This document shows, piece by piece, positions 13,368 to 23,690 of a stretch of DNA of 64,000 bases. The stretch spans positions 62,001 to 126,000 of the forward strand of contig JAOVVO010000052.1 of NCBI GenBank assembly GCA_028564675.1, read 5' to 3'. This DNA is from Onchocerca lupi. Lineage: Eukaryota > Nematoda > Chromadorea > Rhabditida > Onchocercidae. The notes below the pieces were generated by a model. That model worked only from the letters and a program-made list of their open reading frames with translations. It did no database searches and was not told the origin of the DNA. Position 1 is the first letter of the stretch. Every line of letters starts with the position of its first letter. Position numbers and translations under genes: made by a program.

Positions 13368-14205
13368 GTCAATTTCTACTTCGTGGCGACACCAAAGATG
13401 TAAAAATTAACTACAAATATGCGTGTCCAGCTGCAAAATGATCGATTAGCTGAGATATTTTCACATCAATTGCTGGAAATTGGGGCGGGAAAATGCCGAT
13501 TAATCTGACCTCAGATCGAATTCCATTGCTTTATAACTTCTGCAGTTTTAGTGGCATCGAAAGAAGAACTAGTTGAAGAAGTGTTTCCAATATTCAAATC
13601 AATTATAAAAATCATTGGCTGACTGAACGAGCTATTCTTGCAGCCAAGGACAAAGACATCGACGAACTTAGCAACAGTCTAACATTCAAAACGAGGCAGT
13701 CACACATAAGTCATTCGACACTGTTGTGGAAGCAGATGAAGCGGTTACGAATCCAATAGACTTTTTGAATTCACTGATCTTCCTGGGATGCTACCACCGT
13801 ACTGCAGTTGAAAATCGGCATGTCATTATCATGTTGCGAAATATCAACTAGTCGAAACTTTGCAACGGCACGCGGCTTGCAGTAAGAAAATTAATAAGTA
13901 ACGTCGTAGGAGCAACAGTTTTGACAGAACTTTTCAAAGGTGAAGATGTCCTTATATCTCGCATTCCTATGATTCCAACGGATATGCCATTTCAGTTTAA
14001 GAGATTGCAATTTCCAATTCAATTGGCGTTTGCATTCATCGTCACCAGAGCTCAGAGTCAATCGTTAAAATTATGCAGACCGATTGCTTTTTACATGGAC
14101 AATAATATATTGCGTGTTCTAGAGTCGGCAAACCAGACAATCTCTATATCTACATAGACAATGGAACAACAAAAAATATTGTATATCCACAAGTATTGTG
14201 AAATT
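13368..14205 (+). pseudogene. Degenerate Helitron PIF1-like helicase, C-terminal part
   Basis: Spread over all three forward frames are the successive conserved blocks of the C-terminal half of Helitron-encoded PIF1 family helicases: KLTTNMRVQLQND, SHQLLEIG, SKEELVEEVFP, ERAILAAKDKD, NEAVTHKSFDTVVEADEAV, IIMLRNIN, KLCNGTRLAV, then FKGEDVLISRIPMIP and FQFKRLQFPIQLAFAF. At least five frameshifts and an in-frame TAG after MLRNIN break the frame. The usual NKxQGQS motif reads TRAQSQS. After a diverged stretch the family ending DNLYIYIDNGT...YPQVL is still readable near 14137-14200. It is a fossil with no expected activity; the longest intact piece is 13921-14157. I see no N-terminal Rep domain nearby, so the element is probably 5' truncated. 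Confidence 0.85.
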
Positions 14206-14774
14206 AAAGATATTAGATGTGGGCAAAAACTGAAAGATGTCAAATAACGCCATGACAATAATTGTAAACAAGAAATACTGAGATCAAGTGGCGCGACATT
14301 GTTTCAAAGGAACGATAAATAAATTTACTGCCAAAATTCACCAATTCACAGATAAACGACAAAGATCGACGCAGCAACAGCAACAGTTCGGAATTCCAGG
14401 GGTTCTAGTTCGACAGTTCAAAGCGACATAACAATAGCAACAATCCGACAATTCACTTGAATAGTATCCTTCTCTATTATTGATAAAGGAAAGAATAACC
14501 CCGCAATTAATTTGGCTGGTTGTTCTCTGATAATTGTTTTTTACGAAGAAACATTCTTCATCAATCAATCAAACATTTCTCAACAGCGCTCATCTCTGTC
14601 ACACAAGACACAAAAAACCTCTTTTCATTTATCGCTGACCTAACCTAATCATAATAGCAAGAATCATTCTCCAATTCAACCAAAATTTGATTTTTAATCA
14701 ATTACAAAGTATCAATTTTTTTCCCCAACACTAGAAACATGCGCTTTCTCTTTTCTTTTTTTCCCTTTAACCAG

Positions 14775-16465
14775 ACTGAGCTACAGCAACGTGTGTATAA
14801 TCCGCGTATTCGAATGCAACGTTGTATTAAAATTTTAAAGCGTAGGTAAGGAATTTCCGATGTCTAAGTTCTTAAATTAATATAGATAATGTGCGTGTTT
14901 AAGAACTTCCGGAGATTTAACTTTTTTAAACAAACGAACATTGACGTTTTTAATTATATAGATTAGTTAGAGCCGGACACGCGAAGCGTGGTCGGCCCTC
15001 ATAGACTAGTTGGGAACTAGCCGGTAATTCTATTAATAAAAACAAACTAGTTATTGTAATAGACTATAGTAGACTGGTAGTCGAGTAACTCTATTAACAA
15101 ACTCTAGTGTGTTGACGATAGCAGTGTGTAAGATTTTTTATGTTACTGAAATTTATTTTTTGAAATTGTTGCTGATATTTATTTGTTGAAATGTTGAAAT
15201 AATTAAATTATTAAACTAATGGTTTTTTCTTATAGAAATTGCAACAAATGGCCAAAAGTAGTGTGACGGAACAAAATTTTATGATACAGGTGGGAGATAT
15301 AAAAAAATGTTTATTTACTTTTTTGAACAAGATTAAATTTGCGAAGACTTTTAAAACAAAATTAAGCAAATCTAAGAAGAATGTAATGGAGCGCATTTGA
15401 GGAAAGAATATTCATGTCTAGTCTGAGTTACTGCGAACTTTTTTGGATCTTGTTATTCTCTTTCCAAACTGTCTTGTCAGTAAATTTGTCAATAGTTTCA
15501 AATAATACAAATTGTTAATTTTCCCTAAAATTAATAATTTCATTACTTATTTCAGAATGAGTATGAATTCATCTGAAAGTCTGTTCCATGGTTGATGTTT
15601 TTTCCTTTTGTAATGTGTTACTGAATTGCTGTGATTTTTTTAACTATTTTGCTATACTGTGTACTTATTCATGGAAATTGGATTCTGGAAGAATTTAGCA
15701 TGAATTTGAATATCATCATATATCATATTATGCATGAAGTGTGCTCTCTATCAAAATATTTGTGCTCTGTGAGAATTTGAAAAATTAATCCTAATTTATT
15801 GTTGTTAATTTTCAGTTTAAAGAAATTTTCGATAAAGCAATACAAGCGACACAAATACACATTCATGGACAATTGAATGAATTGCAACAGCGCATTATGC
15901 AGTTGGAAAATTATCAACGAACGCTGCAAGAAAATCCTATTGTAAGAGAGGAGGCGGAGGAAATACGCAGTGCTGAGCGTTTGAGACGAAAATGCTATTC
16001 TGAATCGAAATCAAGAACATGATAGTAGTACTGATTACGTAAATCTGCTTAAGTAACAGGTCAATATCGATTTGTATTTTGTCCATGTTTTTTGAGCTTT
16101 AAATTTTCAATTTACTATGGTTATGCATTTGTTTTATGTGAAGGATAGGAGATACTCAACTGACTTGTAAATGTTAAAATTTGTATATTAGTTGTTTATA
16201 AAAGTGGAAGTATTTTAAAAATGTATGTTTAGGAATATTTCGATAAGTTTCAAGCTGCTCATTTCATGAGTGAAATGGAAAATTCTCAAAATATTTTTGT
16301 CAGATAAGCGATCTTCGTGAAAGGATGCAAGATTTCGATCAGCAGCGCAGTGAATTGAGAATGCAAATCAGGAAAAAGAATACAGCTTCAAAAGAAAAGG
16401 ATGAGATGAGTAAGCAATTATTGGGCGAAAAAACACGTTTGAAAAAGCAAATTGGAATCATTACG
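14775..16465 (+). CDS. Unrecognised coiled-coil protein, partial exon model
   Basis: Four open segments with splice signals look like exons: 14775-14845 (TELQQRVYNPRIRMQ...), 15236-15289 (KLQQMAKSSVTEQNFMIQ), 15816-15941 (FKEIFDKAIQATQ...) and 16304-16465 (ISDLRERMQDFDQQRSELR...). The last three join in phase 0. They are rich in Lys, Glu, Gln, Arg and Leu, with heptad-like spacing, so a coiled coil is likely. The first exon ends in phase 2 and does not join the second cleanly, so it may belong to another model. An acidic stretch ending in TGA at 17808-17891 (GEEEDELLIRARRDLEG) could be a terminal exon. The start is unknown. I cannot assign a family. The Helitron 3' end falls in the intron between the first two segments. 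It may be a living gene, a gene damaged by the insertion, or a captured fragment. Confidence 0.4.
14972..15009 (+). mobile_element. Helitron-type 3' terminus: hairpin plus CTAG
   Basis: A stem-loop at 14972-14996 has 11-base arms around a GAA loop with one two-base mismatch (arms GCCGGACACGC and GCGTGGTCGGC). Nine bases later comes CTAG at 15006-15009, followed by T. A short GC-rich hairpin about ten bases before a terminal CTAG, inserted before a T, is the textbook 3' end of Helitron rolling-circle transposons. It lies 0.8 kb downstream of the helicase fossil in matching orientation. The 5' TC end could not be located. Confidence 0.65.
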
Positions 16466-16575
16466 GTTTGTTGATCACATAGAATTTTTGCAACATGCTT
16501 GTCCCTGCAAAAAATAATTTTTTAGAAGCACTTAAAAATTAAACTTAAACTTTCTTGAGCTTCAAGTATTAGATT

Positions 16576-16677
16576 GATACAAAAGTTAAATCAGTTTCGA
16601 CCAAAGTTTAAATTATAATGCTTTGGATACAAAAGTTAAATCAGTTTCGAAACCAAAGTTTAAATTATAATGCTTTG
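16576..16677. repeat. Two-copy tandem duplication, ~51-base unit
   Basis: Two adjacent copies (16576-16625 and 16626-16677) starting GATACAAAAGTTAAATCAG differ only by a two-base insertion in the second. It is non-coding and lies downstream of the coiled-coil exons. Confidence 0.9.
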
Positions 16678-17891
16678 GACTTCCATGAATTCTTGGAAAG
16701 CATTTTCTATGTCTTATTGATTGTGAAAATTTTTCTCATCCAGAAATTGTCGACATGTCTGAAGAAATGATAGTCGGTTGGCTAAAAATGAAATGAACTT
16801 CGACGCCATAATCAACAATGTTTCGGTTATTTTCGATTTTAAATTCTATCCAAAAAAATAAAAACAAAAACAAAAGCATCAAATCTCATTGGCTGCTTAA
16901 TCTGTATTTTAATAATATGAATATTAGCTATCATTCTGCTTCATCCAGCAGATATTTTGGAAAAAAAATTTATATTATAAAAGTGGATCACAATCAACAC
17001 CATCTCACAATTACGATAATTTTCGATTCCAGATTTATATACTGATAGCAATTCGAAATTTTCGAGATTTTTTTGCAGTCAAAACTGTTGGTTTTTTGGT
17101 GATACAAATTTTTCGAATTCTTAAATTTTTTGACTAAATTCATTTTGTAGTATTTGTCTTCTCAAAAAAACTTCTCACTTTTTCTTCTTCAAACTATACT
17201 TTTCTTTTAAATTATATTTTCGGGTTTTCTTTATTTTTTATAGCTGATTTCAGCATGTGTATAGGGTTGGTAAAGATTTTCTATGTGTATAACTAGTGTG
17301 ACAAGTTATGCTTTTTATTTTTATAAATTGTACTTGAAATCAGCCGTTGAATATACATTTATTATGAAATTTTCGCATTGTTTGATGACGAATTTTATCT
17401 GAAATCCATTTTTGTATATGATAGTTAAAACATTTACGGTAGGTAGTTAGGCCAATTCATATATCACGCTTTTTCTCCGTTTCTGTTCATCGAAATATTC
17501 AATTTTCTATAACGATTGTACTACAGAGAAACTTAGCTTACAATAGCTTACAATTTTGCTTTCACTTAACTTTTCCCTTTTTTTTTTAACCAATCAATAT
17601 TATGCATAATTCTTGACAGAAATTTCACTTATTTATCAGAAGCTTCAAAGGATGATAGTCAACAAATAGATTACAATGCAACTGCAAGCGGAAATTCCAT
17701 ATTAATAAATAGATTTTTTACAAAACTCTGATGCTTAATTTTTATTTCCTTTTTACTAAATGTATTGTTTTATGAGAGCTTTTAATTTTTTAACTTCAAA
17801 AAACAAGAAAAATGGTGAGGAAGAAGATGAACTGCTAATAAGAGCGAGGAGAGATCTAGAAGGAATAAGTGACGAAGCATCGCCTGAATGA

Positions 17892-20445
17892 AATCATCTT
17901 AATGCATAAAAAGTTGAAATTCATTGTTATTGTTCAAAGTATTTCCATTAAATGAGTACTTAGCATTTCTGAAACAAAAAAATTGCGCAATTTTTTATCT
18001 TCTGGATCTTTCTTTCATTGCGGTGTCAACTATTTAGTAAAAAATTGATTCAAATATTTTGCCATTGACTGCGAATTCAAAATTTTTCGAAATGAGAAAC
18101 ACAGTCCTAAGAAGTAATATAGACTGATGGAAATTTTCAAGTCGTTAATTATAAAATCACTACCGCACAACTTGTAAAAAAAATTAGGTTTGAAAATATT
18201 ATGGAAGAATTAAGATGAGCTTATATCTATTTGCCATATTTTTTAATTCCTAAGCTGAGCGAAAAGTAAATTGCAGTAATTCACAGAAAAAGGAAAATCT
18301 CAAATACATCAATCAATGTTAGGAAATACCTGATTGGACTTCTTCAGCCGATACTTTCTGTTGTCGTTTTCAATCTCTATTTGATAGTGATCTCGTTCAT
18401 TTCGAGAGAGGTACCTATTGTTTCTTAAAAAATGCTTTTTGCTCTACAGCTGAGACATATTCTTATCATTTGCTTCTTTTTGTTGAATCTGGAAGCTCAG
18501 AGAATTTCTAATTAGAGGTGACAGGAAGTATGTAATCCTCTTATTTTTTTTTTTTTTTTATCATCTTTCACAAGAATTTTCTAACTTTTTTTTCAGAATT
18601 TTTCACGAGACAAGATTATAGTCTTTTACCTCTGGCCCATTTGGTATTCAAAATCTAGAAATCTATACGTATATTTTTTGTATTTAAAAATAAAATCTAC
18701 ATTTGGATTTTCCACTATAAAATGTTCATTGGATTACAGATTTGTTCAAAAAAGTGAGGAATTCAGATTGACTCCAACCTGAGGTTTAATGATTACTTAT
18801 TATGATTGATTGAGTTCCACTGAGACGAGGAACAAAAATATTCTTGCAGGGCTTACATATTGTCCGACCAAAATCCTTTTCTAGTCTATCATTTGAACCA
18901 AAAACAATTCTTTCATTTCATGAAAGTTTTTTTCAGTTCACTACTGCCAGATGTTTCTAAAGTGAAAGTGTTTCTGTGAGTTCAGAAATTTTTAGAAACT
19001 CAAATTTGAAATTCAACATATGGGAAACTCACGCGAGCAAAGTAGACTTGCTGCTCTATAAAGATAATTACATCACCTTAAATAAGCGAAATTCATATGA
19101 TTCATATGACTTTTTATTCATATGATTTTGTCGCTAAACCAATCTATCTGAATAAATATACACTTGTGATGCATAAAAATGGAGGCTGATTCCCAGTATT
19201 TCCATAAATTATAAAATTTGTGTGCTATATATTGGAGCATGAATTTGCACATTTTTCATCTTTTTGGAATAAATCCAACTCCAAAGCGGCGTCTCTCACT
19301 CAACTTTATTCTATAATCTGCAAACCTATACCTCTCGCGACCAAGCATTTCTCATCTCTCGGTCAACTAACATTGAGATTATAAAAGAATCATGATTCGA
19401 CTTCAGAATACTTTGTTTTGTCTTTATATGCAAAAGTACGTTAGGTTACTCACTCTATATGGCATATGATACCAGTAAGGTCGACAGAAGTTATTTTCTG
19501 TACCTAATAATAAAATCAAGATTGAGACATCTCGCATAATCTATAAATCCTAAATCAACAGACAAAGCATTTTGTATTTGGAACTGATTATATGCCAGCC
19601 ATCTTCCGAATGACATTATGCAACTAAGACCATTACTTTAGTAGAAACGGAAATTTTCGAGATGAGATGCATAAAATACAAAAGTAGAAATGTATATTAA
19701 TCTCAAATTATGAGCATTTCTAAATCAAAAATCACATGAAAATTGTTATATTAATTTGCACATTTCTAGAAATACAAATAAACACAACAAAACAATATGG
19801 CTGCTCTACAAAAATGCACAAGGAAAGACAACAGAAATTTTGCCAGCATAGAAAAATGCAACCACTCGAAGCCCCCAAGGACGGAAGTCAATCTGTTTTT
19901 ATTTAGCTGTTCACATCATTTACACGACTACAGTTTATCGTTTCTTCATTGTCCATCAGGTCCACTTTCTTTTCCTTTAAATTATTTCAATTTTTTTATC
20001 TGAAAAATAAACCCTTCACTTCTGATATTGATGACAATAGCTGATCACATTTAAATTTTACAGAAAATAATATTTTCAAAATTCTTATCTTATTACTTTC
20101 GATTGTTAGCACTAACGATGCCGTACAGAAAATCAAATAAAACATTCTTTAATTTCCCAGCAAAATGTGAACTAAGTAATTATACTTATTTAAAACCGAG
20201 ACTGCGTAAGAAAAAATTCCTAAGCTACAAAGCTATATAATATAATATTATCTTACACTTGCTTTGTCGCAGTTCAAAGTCGCAAATCATAATTATTGCA
20301 CCTTCAAGTGAAAGTAATAAACTGAGCTGCTTAAAAATGAAATCATTTTAATTGTCTAGAATGTAAATATTCAGTGAAGGATGAAACGTAAATTAGTACT
20401 AAAAAATAACAAATCTTGCATAGACCTTTCATATGTAAAACAAAC
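17892..20445. other. Gene-poor AT-rich stretch
   Basis: No exon with family similarity was found on either strand. Short poly-T runs (near 18547) and a local TTCATATGA repeat (19091-19125) are present. The plus open frame 19797-20003 has no splice or homology support. It includes the 3' flank of the GSK-3 pseudogene. Confidence 0.5.
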
Positions 20446-22694
20446 CTGAGAACCACAGTTACCACAGAGCAACGATGTAACTGCGGAATTATGACATAAT
20501 TCTTCAGAAGTAAAATCTGTACATGGCGGAATATCACGTCCATTGGGTAGCTTTGTTCCTGGATTACGCAACACATCGAAAAATGAATGTGCACAAGTTT
20601 CTAGCGGACTGGGTCGTTGATGTGGGGAATAAACAAGTAAAAGTGATACAAGATCGATCGCTTCCGGATCTGTATTTGAACGAAAAACACGTATCCATGG
20701 GCGCGGCTGCAGAATGTTAATTGGAAATTGAATAGATGGAAATATTTTGAATTCAACCAATAAGAATGAGAAAAAAACAAATTGAAATTAACATAAAAAT
20801 TAGAAAAACTTATACAGAAACGGAAAACCGAATGATCTAGACCTGATGTATTATTGTAGTTATAATATCATCGATTGCCAGAACAATAATTATTATTTTC
20901 TCGTAGACTTTATTACAATTATTGCTTCACAATAAAATATATAGAACTTATAATTATCATTATATATTATATTGTTTCATTAAGTTAACTAGTACCACTC
21001 AGTGCTCAATCTGATAGGAGGGAAAGTACGTTCCTTATAATCCGGGTTCATCTCTTGAATATGTGCTTTTGACGGAGTTACCAAGAACTTTGATAATTTC
21101 GACGAGTTGATCAACACCTGAATCACCGAGGAATATCGGATGACCCAATAAAAGTTGCTAGAACCGTCCCCGCTGACCACATATCAATGCTGCAACATTA
21201 AATATTCCCACATTTCACAATGTCATGAAAATATTGGAACAATTCCAACAATGTAATGCTCGTTGGTTGAAAAATAAAACATTTTTTGCAAGAATGTAAA
21301 TTTAGAAGATGAAAGTAAGTTTTAAAGACAAATTCAGTTTCAGAGGATCTTTATTCACTGTTCCTCGCATAACTGGTGAGATTTGGCTCAATACCTGTTC
21401 GTATAGTTGGTAGCACCGAAAATAAGCTCTGGAGCACGATAATAACGAGAACAAATATAAGAAACATTCGGCTCGTCTCGAGTAAGATATTTGACTGAAC
21501 CAAAATCACAAAGTTTAAGTACTGCAGTTTCTGTATCAATCAGTAAATTTTGTGGCTTGATATCTCTATGGCAAATTCCTGAAAGAGTCCGGAATAACTG
21601 ATGTAAAGAGCTTCACTTTTCATTAAGAAATTTTCTACGATTTCTTCAGCAGTATAAAAAAATCAAAGGACCAGTCAAATAAATAAAATCAGATTTTTAA
21701 AGATGCAGAGTCATATCACTATTTCCCATCCCGTTACATTATTTATAATGAATTAATATTATATAAAAACTATATAAAGACTCTGAAGTTACTTTCTTTT
21801 TGTGCGATAAATATAATGAATACATGTTAATTGAACTGAACAAGAAAAAAATGTTACCAAGTTGGTGGATATATGTTAGAGCTCGAAACAATTGGAACAT
21901 GTATAACTTGACGTATATAATGGGTACTGTTTGTCGTAATTTGGAATAATGTCTGGCGACACGATAAATAGTCTCTGGTACGAATCTAGTCGTAAAAACT
22001 AAAAATTAGAGTTTCAGGAAGCACTACTTTGCAAAATTACCATTTAGCTTTTAGTTTGGAAGACATTGCAACAAAAAGCTTTGGTAAAAAGACTTCTAAA
22101 AAGCAAAGTGAACAGAAATAAGCTGCACACATGATACTTACTCCAAAATCAGATTCAAATAGAGCTCATCTTTCTTTTCACCCCCTGAATAGAAAAAATA
22201 CTTGAGTTGTACAATATTTTTATGATTTAACTTTCTCATTATTTGTAATTCGCGATTCTTGAATCGCTTATCCTGAAGTACTTTCTTGATTGCAATTTGT
22301 TCACCTGTGTCGATTAGTTCGGCTAAATAGACGACACCAAAGGAACCACTATCAACTACCTACAATCAAGAGAATGAAATTTATGTAACTAATTCGAAAC
22401 AGATATTCTGGAAACGATTCCTATTAAAAATTAACTTTTGTATTTAATCACCTGATTTTGAAGCGATCTCCAAATCTGGAATTAATGTTGGAAAAGTTAG
22501 TCAAATTTTCTTTATCCTCAATCGCAAAAATCCATACATTCTTAAAATAATTCCACAATACTGTTTGCTAAAAATATTTTAAATCAAATAGATTCATTTA
22601 ATATTGAAAAAAAAAAAAATAACCTTAGTATCTGAATACCGCACTTCTACTTGACGATCAGGTTCCTGTCCAGTGAAGCAACAACAGTAGTCAT
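20446..22694 (-). pseudogene. Glycogen synthase kinase 3 paralogue, intron-containing, frameshifted
   Basis: Exons on the minus strand: 22694-22624, 22359-22142, 21985-21858, 21578-21395, 21189-20996 and 20706-20446. Together they cover GSK-3 from its N-terminus to the C-terminal extension: AIKKVLQDKRFKNRELQIMR, PETIYRVARHYSKLRQTVP, CHRDIKPQNLL, LCDFGSVKYL, VSYICSRYYRAPELIFGATN, DMWSAG, PRPWIRVFRS and SFFDVLRNPGTKLPNGRD. Damage: one base is lost near 22670 between VVAS and GQEPDR. In exon 21189-20996 the frame breaks near 21150 (VLAT to LGHPIFLGDSG) and again near 21078 (KVLG to TPSKAHIQEMNP, one extra A). The joint to the last exon is also out of phase. The P-loop reads DSGSFG instead of GNGSFG. 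Catalytic Lys, HRD and DFG remain. Retained introns mean a gene duplicate, not a processed copy. Sequencing error is the main alternative. Confidence 0.8.
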
Positions 22695-23690
22695 AAGAAC
22701 AATATGTGGATATAAAAAATTACGGGCTTGAAAGCGAAATAATATTTATTCATATAAATCAATCCAGCGGCAATATCCAATCTCTTGACCCAATGAATTC
22801 CAAAACAAATTTTATAAATTCTGGGAAAAAGTTAGATTCATATTTAACAAGCCTAATTTATAAATTAAACAATTAACTAAACATAAATTAAACCCATTTA
22901 GTATAATTCCCCTTTACTAATTCAATGAATCCAGCACAAATAGAACTGAAATCAAAATTGCAATATCAATAAACGAATTTTCTATTTTGGACAAATGATA
23001 AAACATTGCAACCGCGTTAAATAATGGCGCAAACTTTATTGTGCTTCAGAAAGAGGTTTTGTGAACGACATTAACAAGGATAAGGCGCGATTAGTCTTAC
23101 CAATAATAAATCACAAGTTTCTCCTACAAATCTCCCCGTTTGATATGGATTAGAAAGTTTATGTTGTGAGATATCCGTATTGTCAATCCAGTCCGGACCC
23201 ACTATTCTGATAACAAATCACAGTTCGTTCTCCCAAATTCCAATCCAGAAATCCACAAACTTTGCGAAAGAGGGTTTTGCGGTCCGGTAATTTTTAACAA
23301 CGGATTTATATGTGGATTGCCTTCTCTTTTCGTTCGTCGTCAATAATGTTTACACTTCCTCTCTTGTAATGTGGACGCAGTTGCTTGTTTTCTTATTTCA
23401 TTTTTTTTCCATGATTACTCATTGTTATCTCTTTAATTTCCGTATTTCATCATTTATCGATTGGAATTAGCAGCCTTTCATTGTTTTATACATGAAGGAA
23501 CTGCGATAGAAATCATGATAATTTGATAGCTGCCGAGATACTCCTTGTTGCTTTTTTTATATTATTTACTTATGGAATTTAATGAGCTTAAATAGATAGC
23601 GAATTAGTATTTTCCGAACTGCTGCAAACAAAATCACTTTCTGACCTTGAAATTGCTCGATAACGAAATTTCATTGCAGAATGTTACGAT
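22695..23690. other. Region between GSK-3 pseudogene and NAXE
   Basis: Divergent upstream region of the GSK-3 paralogue and NAXE. No coding exon recognised. A TTGCAG acceptor at 23674-23679 lies 11 bases before the proposed NAXE start and could take a spliced leader. A seven-codon frame (ATG 23681, TGA 23699-23701) overlaps that start. Confidence 0.45.

Noticed and set aside
14338..14568. Gln-rich plus-strand stretch (CAGCAACAG repeat) as a coding exon
   Set aside because: Short, no acceptor or donor in phase, and inside the Helitron remnant.
21351..21539. Minus open frame of 62 codons
   Set aside because: Shadow of the GSK-3 exon 21578-21395, which is read in another frame.
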